NCBI GenBank assembly: GCA_013433145.1
Contig: CM024183.1
Coordinates: 3,190,501-3,254,500, forward strand
Origin: Ascaris suum
Lineage: Eukaryota > Nematoda > Chromadorea > Rhabditida > Ascarididae
Length of the DNA: 64,000 nt
Reading direction: 5' to 3'
Shown: positions 38,383 through 64,000 of the stretch, in pieces
Layout: the number at the start of each line of letters is the position of its first letter
How positions within the stretch are numbered: the stretch's first letter is position 1
Position numbers and translations under genes: made by a program
The notes under the pieces: generated by a model
Told to the model about the DNA's origin: nothing
Seen by the model: the letters and a program-made list of their open reading frames with translations, nothing else
Databases searched by the model: none

Positions 38383-41300
38383 CTATCTGTTCTTATTATT
38401 TTTGGAGTTATTCTCTACTGGTGACCTATTGAAGATAACAATCGCGATAATAGACAAATGAAAGACATGTAACATCGCCGAACTGAGCACCGTCGACGGG
38501 TACGTATTCCAACACAATTCGATACCCAACAATATCGCCGTCCTGAAATCCAGAAAATTCTTATCCATGACGACATCAGCTCGGAGTGTGTGGTGATACA
38601 TGGGCATCTTTGTCGACTAGAACCTCCCGGAACAGAGAAACGACGATGTCTAGCTACTGTGCTCTGTACAGACGTCCGTCCTTCTTACGATACTCTGATA
38701 AGAGGAGCCGATGGGCGGTATAATTTAATTCCAGGGTGGCTCCCCCTCAAAGAGAGTGCTCGGAGACACAAAGAAGCACCTACCCCGATCCCGCAACCTG
38801 AGGAACGGACCACTTAGCGGACTACTCGTGGGGGCATTTCCTCCCTTCCTGTAGGACAAAAGTGATTGGAAAAATGAGCCTAATCTAATGAAAGCAAAAA
38901 AAGCATGACCACTTTTTAAACGAACTATGTTTCAATAGTGCCGCTGGTGGCCGTTTCGAAGAGTGGACAATGGCGCAGCACGTTCGTTACTGTTAGAATA
39001 CAAATGTTGCTAATAATAATGGACAAAGTATGACACCATTAATAAAATTAGCACATTAAACGAAGCAACTTGCTAATTACCCTCAGTCGGATTTAATTAT
39101 GCATTAAGGCAGCCCCCTTTTAGAAGAGGAAACAACAAAGCAACAAATGAATTAACGATTGCCGTTAGGCAAATTTTCCGCCAACTTTATTCACAGACTT
39201 ATTTTCATATTCAATTAAAACTCATTCGGTTGCCAGATGATTTAATCGAGCAGCCAATCGATGAATAGTTAAGAAATATTCATAAGCTCAATGTGAACAC
39301 ATACTAAAACTTATCATCTTCGACCGTTCATCACTGCTGATTTGCATATTAGAATAAAAAAGATTAATAAAACTATAAATGTACCTTATTATGACAGAGA
39401 ATATTGGGAAGTTTTTTAGTGGATTCCTGAAACATAAAAGCATAAAATATAATAACGTTCACAAATTGAAAGAAAAGAAGAGAAAGGTCATGCTTTAACA
39501 GCATGAGTTCACATTTGTATAGTTCCCTTCTCGACTCCCTCCTCGTCTCCCCTCCCCCCCCCCCCCCCCCTCTCCAAGGAGTCGCTAATCTTTATGCATA
39601 GCTCCAAAAAATACTAATCTACATGGACCCTCACCTAACCGGAAATGAGTTACACTGCAGTTAGCAATTGTTTTGTTAGGCAAATACATTACTGCGTGAT
39701 AACGATTCAAATACAACAAATAATGATTCGAAGTATAGCATAATTACATCATTAGTCTTTAAAAATCAATTCTGAACATTTTCAAATAATATGCAAATTA
39801 CAACTCTAAAATCCAATCCTCATATCTCATATTCACCATCAAATAATGAAAATGGCAGAGAACATTGATCAATCGCTCATTCCAACAATCTTTGCACAAA
39901 ATGGATGATATATCAAATATCAATTGAAAAAGCACCTAAGATGATCATAGATTCAACAATCGCTTCAATCATCGGGTTGTACCACCCTATTGATATAATA
40001 GCAATTATTTATTGCTTACTCTCTTTTCTTCATTGCTATTTATCGATTGTTTTTGTTTTTAATGTGGTGTCTAATGCTCAACATGGAAATGAAGCCTTTA
40101 CAGAATATTCTAACACATTCAGAAGTCCTGAATGGAAGTTGGAACGGTTTTGAATACAACCATGCATTGAGATGTATACGGCGTAAAAAGCTGGCTATAA
40201 GATAAGATACATGGAACTTCCTCCCACCACTCGCTGTAAAGACAGATAATCTCCCCCTCCTCTAAATCTCTTCCCCTTCTCTCTGCATGGCGATCATGAG
40301 AAAAGGATTCGAACGAGCGTTGCTTTATGCTCGAATGTAATTTTTATTCGAAACGTTTTCCACGAGTTATAATCCTCCGTATTTTTATTGTCCATCATAG
40401 AAACTTAGCTTGATGTATCATGTAAAAGAGAACCTACCTTTGCTTATTAACCGCTGTATTGCCACCATCGGGAATTACTTCAAAAGGTACAGTTGAGAAG
40501 AGCAGATAAGGCAACGAGTGGAAGTACCAGCTATAGAACTGATAATGAAGCGATCGTGCCACACAAATACCCAACAAATTGGCAGTGAATAACGCCATTA
40601 AAACCTCTAGAACTTTTCCGCTGTGGTGATTATCATCATCGACGATGCAAAGGAAAAAGAGCATTTTTTGATAGGTGAGGCAGAAAATGTTGTGATTTTC
40701 AAAGAGAGCATCACAAAAGAAACGTAAACATCCTTCGGCCCTAAAACGTCGGCAAACCGATAGATCAAATCAAGTTTGATTCAACAAATTGTGTCCAACA
40801 CTTTCAAGTAGCGGTAAAAACCCTGCTGGTTTAATCATAAACAGTAAGTATTAAACAGTAATTATACAAGACATTTTACCATGCCTAGGCAATTCGCCAC
40901 TTCCGAGGCCGATCCTGCCATGGGGTGAAAAATACCTTGCCCATAATCTCATTTTGCAGAAGCATCACGTTCGGTCGTAGCCCCATATTCATAATCCGCG
41001 CTTTCGACAAGGCTTCCCATTTCCAAGGCTCACTCAGGACTGCTTCACAAACTATTTCTTGCATCTAGTCTGTGGACTGTGGGACCAGTCAAGAAGGTCC
41101 CCTTGCCCGTCCCCCTCCCCCGGCTTGTCCTCACCTTCCACTCGAATACACCATCGAAATAAATAGTCACCTCTGATGCACTAGACGTTATTTGTAGAAA
41201 ACCCCAACCATAGGCCACATTCAGCTGTGTTTCGTTAAAATAAAGCAAAAAATGAAATAACTAGATCAATGTATAGAAAAATGCTTACCGTTCGATCCAA

Positions 41301-44151
41301 TACGCGTGCGTAATCCACGTGAGAGATTATGCAGCAATAATACGAGGCCACCATGAGACCTACAATATAACTGCGCTTAAGGGCATTAAATGTGGAAGGA
41401 TTAGACAAAAGTTTGCAAAAAGTGAACGATTATCGAGGTGAAAGAGGTCAGTCGAGGAACGAATTCCCACCTGAACCAAACCTTGCCAGCAAAAGCAAGC
41501 AATAGTAGAGCATGTAGGATAAGCAATGTTACATGAAGCCGTTTATCGAGAAAGACTTCTTCACGCAAAAATCGCCAATTAACGGTCCATTTGAAGAGGA
41601 ACACACGTCCAAGATCGAACGATCGTTTCAAATAAGACACTGGATCATAGAGTAAAAACGGTGTGGCAATATATAACTAAAAATAAAACTATTAAGTATC
41701 AATGCTAAGGTTGTAAGGAGATAGCTCAGTGGATCACAGTCTGTTTTGATAGATTCATATAAACACTGAGGTTTGAACCTTGTGGGGTATTACATTTCCC
41801 TCATTCGCTAAATGATTGGTGCCATAACGCAATAAGTTTTTATTCGTTTACAATATTTGTGAACAATAAACTGTAACTGTTACTTACACTTAAAAATATC
41901 CTACCACATATTGTTCAGTTTCACCACAAAACGGGATAAGACTCTGACGTACAGCTAACTACTGATCTGATAATTTAAAAGAGCACTGTACCTCACTAAA
42001 AACATTCAATTAATCAAAACTGCAAAGACCGAAAGGTACCTGAACGACGCCGCATACTGCAAGCAAGAAAGTTGTTTTCGCTGGACCATTATTCAATAAG
42101 AGAATAAAGAACACAGCCGGCGCAAACAACAAAACGTTCATTTTTATCGAAACAGCGAGGCTGCAAATTCTCCTTTGCATAACCTTCATCATAACCAAAA
42201 CGAAAGCAAAATCCCATAGTTCATCACGCCAGCTAGGTAAATAGCGCACCTTTTAATAATTAACGAGAAAGAAATGACATAAAACAGAATGTGATTTTAC
42301 CTGTTCTTCGCATTTCCGCAGGTATATTAGAGCAAGATGTTAGCAAAAGTTCATCGATGAAAAACAGCGCCCACGGCAGGCAACAAAATGGCGCCCTTGG
42401 ATCTGAGCGCAATTAAATCAGAATTGCTCAATCTTTCTTCTAAATGAAAGTCGTAGATAGAAAAAAGAAATGATATGTCGTTGATTCATTAACGGACCCG
42501 TACAAAAATTAAACTTACCTGAAAAATTAAGTTCCTGCCTTTATAAAATGTAATGTTTTATAAATCAATATAAGAATTAAATAAAACTTTTTTTGCAAAC
42601 ACATATGACCACTAAAATGCAAAGCTAATGGCCTATGGTCTTTTATCTGTATGCATATACGCATAAGTTAATACTACTTAATGAATATTTCCATGTGGTC
42701 AGCAAAAAAAAAAAACGAGCTGAAATTTAAAAGATATTTTTAATTACACCTCCCTTTAAACCTTAGAAAAAAGCACGAATAAACAAACCTATAGAAAATA
42801 CATCCAGTCAACCATTGATGACTGAGCCAGAAATTCAGCGCAATATAAAAGAGTAACATTGCAATCGGATCGTTGAAAAGCCGAAGAATGAATATCGAAT
42901 GAATTCTATAGGATGTGCAGCACAGAAATATTAACACAAAAGATGGTATCTGCAATACTCAATTATTATTTACACAAAATAACTTCAATATTTCAGCGTA
43001 CAAAAATTTCTCATAATGAGAGAGATTATAAATATATGGGATCAATCAAAAGATAGATGCAATCGACTGGAGAGAAATTAGCGCTGAAGTTTCGGTTTAA
43101 ATTTCAGCGATGTTAGAACTTGGTTCGAACCCTCCGAGTGATTTTTATATTTTGCAAAAGGTTATCATAGTAAAATAGAAGTTCTGTTCGAGAAATACTT
43201 GTTCGCAAGTAATGACATCAAAGGTGATGAAATATAAATCTCCAATCGACTGACAAAAATTTCACGTAAAAAGCCGAAATAAAACATGCCTTAATGAAAA
43301 CATGTCAAGAACGAATGCTGAATTCCAGTCCCAGCCGGAACTTCAGGATGTTAATAGCATGACCTTCAGGTCAAACTCAAAATTCATCTTTACTTTCAGT
43401 GCGACAATCTCTAAGCGTAACACGACAGAACGAACCTTACGGCTTTTATAATAGATTCTGAAGACAAGAATCAATGTGATCAAATATAAAAATTCGAAAA
43501 TATATTGCCCGCGACGTATATCTTTTCCTCCATTAGTGAGTGCGCTCAATATTCGATAGACAAATATGTGACCAGCGGGATAACTGAAAGAAGGGGTGCA
43601 AAGGGGCTGAAATATAAAACAGAATAATTCCTTATTTCATTAATAAAAAGATAAAATTAACTGAATGCAGAAATAAATTAAAGACATCCAAACAAAATTA
43701 AATTGAATGCGGGTACCACAACTAAATCCAACACCGATTGCTTCCATAAAATAAAATTCTTACTTAATAGCATATGCACAAGTAGAGTACCATTCCAATT
43801 TACGTTAGATACTATTCAAAAAACAGTAAACCAGTAAGTTTCAATCAATAATTCTTGCAGCTAAAAAAACGAATAATCCCTATGTTCTTCTCTTCCGCTA
43901 TCCTCAACCCTCCCATGCATTTCAAATAAAACCGATCAAAAGCATAAGTTTATTTCCAATTACAAGCAACTGATAGTTAGAAAAAGTAAACACAAGCCTT
44001 GGAAGGATTAATGCAAACACTCTGCGGAATTAACTAATGCAAATAGCCAAATCATTAAAAACGTTTGCAGCATAATCATGAAAACCATACATTTATACAA
44101 GCCGTTTTAGTGCAGCAGCCCAAAAAATGAAAAGGGAAATAAATGAATAAA

Positions 44152-44216
<65 letters not shown>

Positions 44217-45214
44217 AAATAAATAAGTGAATAAATAAATAAATAAAATAGAAGCAATAAAAACGCATAAAAACCTACACAACCGGACCAGTATCACCTT
44301 CGATCAAGGAATAGTTTCGTATTCCTCGCATATAACAACTCACTTGTTGCATATATGTCGACCAATCGATTTCCGTATCTGTTGAATATTGCAACCATTA
44401 AAGAGTGAATGAATTCGATGGCAAAAAAAATTTGAATTTCGCAAAAAAATTTGAATTTTAACTTACAGCACTGAAATTAGGCACTTAATACTTAATACTC
44501 CAATGAAAAAAATCTTTTACTTTCACTCATTTTTTATCAATACCTTTCCCTGCCCCCACCCCTTCCCCCTCCTCTCCATAGCATTCCGCCAACTCATATG
44601 TAATAGCTTGTTTAATGCAAGAGAGGAATCTTCTAATATCTACTAGTAACGGAAAAAATATTCGCAATTACTCTTATTAACTGGTTAGACTGATCTCAAT
44701 AAAGCGAGTACCAATTTTGGTAGTGAGGATATTCCCTCACCTCTTATACGTACCCACCCAACCCTCCTCACTGCCTCTGCTATCCGAATTTTCACACTCT
44801 CAGTACTTGAAAACCTTCAAAACGACCTCTCTTAATACCGGGAAATCCCTATCAAAATGCTTCCACTCTTTCGTCCGTCTCCTCATTATTTCAAATGATC
44901 TACACACCACTTCCGTCTCCTCCACTGCTTCTGATAATTTCTGTGGTAACAGATCAGATGTCGACCAAACCTAAAGCGTATGTTAAGGAAGCTTACACTC
45001 ACATTTGCCTTTCAACTACAATCCAAGAAGCTTTCCACAAATCATAAGAGGAAACAACGCAAAAAAACTTACACGGCACCTTCCAGATAATAATCGTACA
45101 AAGTAGACTTTCGGCCAACAGCAATAAAACCGCGGTGACAATGAAACCAGGTGAATTTACCGTTAGAAGAAAACACGAAAGTGAACGCACCAACGGCCGA
45201 TCAATAAAAGCCAT
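38383..45214 (-). CDS. ALG3: ALG3, dolichyl-P-Man:Man5GlcNAc2-PP-dolichol alpha-1,3-mannosyltransferase, complete, nine exons
   Basis: ALG3 adds the first mannose on the lumenal side of the endoplasmic reticulum during N-glycan precursor assembly, using dolichyl-phosphate mannose (family GT58, GT-C fold). Minus-strand exons are 45073-45214, 44279-44378, 43436-43583, 42789-42949, 42040-42160, 41471-41676, 41289-41359, 40438-40612 and 38383-38542. All phases agree and give 427 residues (human 438). Landmarks are YTEIDW (48-53), the conserved acidic lumenal motif, then [12 protein letters not shown] and [16 protein letters not shown] (143-158). Next are [54 protein letters not shown] and [11 protein letters not shown]. 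The protein is hydrophobic throughout, as expected for a multi-pass membrane enzyme. The loop between WTVNW and LHYQF is shorter than in human. The 71-bp exon 7 was placed by phase and spacing and is the least certain. Confidence 0.94.
41711..41800 (+). repeat. tRNA-like, possible tRNA-derived SINE remnant in an ALG3 intron
   Basis: TAGCTCAGTGG (41722-41732) matches a pol III A box. GGTTTGAACC (41770-41779) matches a B box at about tRNA spacing, and TTACATTTC follows. The anticodon and acceptor stems do not fold well, so an intact tRNA is unlikely. B-box-like GGTTCGAAC also occurs at 43122 and 47033; the latter is likewise followed by TTACATTTC, hinting at a shared short element. Tentative. 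Confidence 0.35.
44137..44250. repeat. (AAAT)n microsatellite in the ALG3 intron after exon 2
   Basis: About 25 copies of AAAT with a few interruptions, starting some 30 bp inside the intron on the minus strand, close to the exon 2 donor. Confidence 0.95.
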
Positions 45215-47254
45215 CTAGAAAAACTTGCATCAGACGCTCATCTACGGCTTCATACTTTCACAACTCAAATTCGTTGCCCGGTTCGGGTCACTTCTCCAGA
45301 CTCTTTCCATCATATGATTTCCTCTGTTAAACGTTGCTCTACCCTCCCTGCTCATGCGTTACCGAGTTGAGGCATGGACTACACGCCCCCGGGCCATAAC
45401 TATTAACACGAAGTTTTATATGACCCAAGCATTGCTTTCGCATGCCACTATAGCTACACATACGCACCGCTTTCCACAAGGGGAAATTTCCTTTTCCTTC
45501 AAAGGAAATCAAATTCAGGAGTTTCTGATCCTCGATCAAAAACAAACAGGATAGATTTCCTCCTCAAGTTTCGTGTTACATCGAATATCAATGAAAAATA
45601 GCTGAATTGAAGAAGCACAACTCATATCTTAATCCAGGCACCTTTCATAATGAAGAACGGAATTCAAGCAGCAAAAACTTGAGGAGGAAGCCGTTTCTTC
45701 TCGAGCAATTGCGACCACAATACAACGGATCACAAAAGGAAGAAGTCAGGGAAAGCGGCACAGGAACACGAGCAATGGTCAACGTCACAAACTAATGCTC
45801 GAAAGAAGAATAAAAATTAGAGATTCGAACAGATTTTGGAAGTTATTCCTTTACCACTTAAAAAAAAACTATATTTTTCAGACCACTGTAATCAAGCTGG
45901 TGAACTATGTGGTTAACTCAACAATAACATGCAAGCATAGTACAAGCTATATGAAGACTGAGCACAATTCATTTCAAATCATTGCGCCATTATAAACTAA
46001 TTTTCAGCTGTTTATTTCCATTTCCACCGATATCCCTTAAATCATGAGTCCGACGTCCCTCCCAGACCCCACAAATCATTAGATCGACTTCCCTTCCAGA
46101 CCGTTTAAATTACTCGTTCGAATTCCTTTTCAGCTTTACTAAGCAGCCTAGAACCATCGACTATAAACTTAAGATCGATCTCTTATATTTCGATCGCATC
46201 AAATAAAAGCATACCAAACTGAAATGACTTGTAACATGTGAAGCTCACTATTTAATTTTATCGTCGCCAAATCTAAACCCACAAGAATAGCGATAAATTC
46301 TGTTGGATTTTTACTGCGCGCCGACGGAAAGCGACCCTCGGACATTCGAATCGACTCGATCATTGCACTTCCGCACCATCAGCTGATTCGACCAGTGAAT
46401 GATGTACCGACGATTGTAAAAAAAAATTGAACCAACCATTTATCTGCTGATGGCCACAAGACTACATAACAATTCAGATATGAAACCCATTCGACAGATC
46501 GAATTTTACGGAATATTGGAAAATTATTTTTACATGGAAACAAATAGAGAGTTCAGAAAACGACTGTGAAGTAAACAGAATACGACACAATCCAGCTGCA
46601 ACTTTTATCGTAGCACTGCATGTGATTACATAATTTTTTAAATCATATTTTGCACTGAAAAAAAAAACAATAAGGAACTTAACGAAATAACCACAAGGAA
46701 AAACTTGAAAAAGCCAAACTCAATACGAAGAAAAATAAATCATCAATTATTTACAACTATGGCAGCAATAACTCTTGGACAAACAACAGTCTTGCGGACA
46801 GCGATCTTTTTTTTTCCCTTTTTTTGCGAGGAAAAAAGAAGGTTGGGTGAAAACATTCAAAGGAAGAGATCTCCGAAAATAAATTAATTCAACAGAAGTG
46901 AAGGATATGGAAAACTTCGAGGAACTCCGACAGGAAAAGTAAGGAAACTACAACTTCCCGCATTCATTAACATCTGCCACAAGCGTCAAGTACTCGTTCT
47001 TCCTTCAGCTCTAGTTCAACTAGTAAATTGCTGGTTCGAACGAAGACCACTGTGTTACATTTCTCTAGCACAAAAACAAAGCTGAATAAAGGAAAGCCAA
47101 GAATCGGCGCATTAATAACCCCTTATTTTTCTATTGCTTTAGTGATGATCCCTCTCCAAGACTGACCCTTCAAAATTGCAGTACACAGATTTAAAGCCTC
47201 AGAGACCTCATATTTTTTCGCAAAAACTTCACCAATATTCTAAAAAAAAACATT
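45215..47254. other. Gap between ALG3 and CACTIN
   Basis: Two kilobases with no recognisable gene. It should contain the ALG3 promoter and CACTIN 3' UTR. A GGTTCGAAC B-box-like motif occurs at 47033. Short plus frames at 45.6-46.9 kb have no motifs or splice context. Confidence 0.55.
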
Positions 47255-63177
<15,923 letters not shown>

Positions 63178-64000
63178 CTGAAAGCAAAATGCGGATATAG
63201 CGAATAAGAATTCAATGTCAAAACATCATAAAATGTTTTCAACGACAAGGCATCAAAGCTTGTTTATAATATGTACATTTTCACTTAAATAACTTTGACT
63301 CAGGTATTTATCTTTAATCAAATGCTTCCAATGATAGGAATAGGCTCATTCATGATTCTATGTATTCTACACCTGTCTCTATGAAACGCTGCAGCCGGTC
63401 CGGAAATTTGCCGAATGCTCTTTCCATGGTTCCAAAGGTTATTTGCTCACGAACCTATTTCGGGATCGAGTTCTAGATTCTCCAACTCGAGAAAAAAACA
63501 CAAAAATGAGTTGCTTCAGCTGTGATGTTTCATATACAGCGCATGGCAAAACGAATTCGAAAGTACCAACTCCCCTCCACTCCCACAAGGATTCACAAAA
63601 ATGAAAAGAAATAGGCTCATCTACCTGTCTCTCAATTTCAACAATCACCTTCAAAATATTCGCACAAGAAAAGAGGATTCTTTTCGTTGTTTCATAAATC
63701 GCGCTCACTCTTACCTGGGTATTGGGTCTGTTTTACTGTTTTAACTTTGTCAGCAATACAAATCACCGCCTTCAATAAATGAAAAATGACATCAACAAAC
63801 TTCAGGCGCAAATATAAACCTAATCGACTCATTAAACCTTTCCATATCAAAGGAATTTTAAAAAGAGCTTAAATTGGGCAACGTAGAAGCCATCAGCTGA
63901 GCTTGAATTTTCATTTGCTTCGGATTGACATCGGATGGCTTTCATTCAACTCAAATATCGTCTTCAAATATTTCTGAAAGAAAAACTAACATTCTTTCGA
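63178..64000. other. Presumed CACTIN intron to the right edge
   Basis: No exon is recognised. The first visible CACTIN exon needs two bases from an upstream exon, so this should be intron. Short minus frames at 63.4-63.7 kb show no cactin N-terminal motifs. Confidence 0.5.

Noticed and set aside
41045..41248. Minus-strand frame with good-looking splice sites inside an ALG3 intron
   Set aside because: If joined in phase after ALG3 exon 7 it hits a stop, and the family has no such segment. Exons 7 and 8 join well without it.

Overview
This is eukaryotic genomic DNA, most likely from a nematode. Genes are split into many short exons (35-340 bp) with GT donors and tight TTTCAG/TTGCAG acceptors. 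Introns are often long (0.3-8 kb) and noncoding DNA is rich in A/T. The mobile elements include a LINE with a restriction-like endonuclease, related to the NeSL/R2/R4 group. The species cannot be named from the sequence. Exon models below were joined by eye from splice signals, reading phase and remembered family sequence. They are not supported by transcripts.

Layout. 1-6020: no gene seen, simple repeats only. 6021-6400 (-): broken C-terminal end of an LTR-retrotransposon integrase. 8898-14185 (-): complete seven-exon prohibitin-2 (PHB2). 14.2-17.8 kb: no gene, but a candidate LTR with primer-binding site and a local duplication. 17.8-24.5 kb (+): a decayed LINE with Myb-like, reverse transcriptase, zinc-knuckle and restriction-like endonuclease remnants, interrupted by about 1.6 kb of foreign AT-rich DNA. 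24.6-25.5 kb (+): a small serine-rich gene. 30172-36346 (-): complete six-exon NDUFAF5. 38383-45214 (-): complete nine-exon ALG3. 47255 to beyond the right edge (-): CACTIN, with its N-terminal part outside the window. 54584-59910 (+): a seven-exon tau-tubulin-kinase-like pseudokinase, wholly inside an 8.6-kb CACTIN intron and on the opposite strand.

The recognised genes are housekeeping genes. PHB2 and NDUFAF5 act in the mitochondrial inner membrane and complex I assembly. ALG3 adds the first lumenal mannose in N-glycan assembly. CACTIN is a spliceosome-associated protein. CACTIN, ALG3 and NDUFAF5 lie head to tail, but gaps of about 2 kb argue against a nematode operon. The points most worth a second look are the nested pseudokinase with lost catalytic residues, the structured RNA-like segments at both ends of the decayed LINE, and the run of four similar hairpins inside its insertion.
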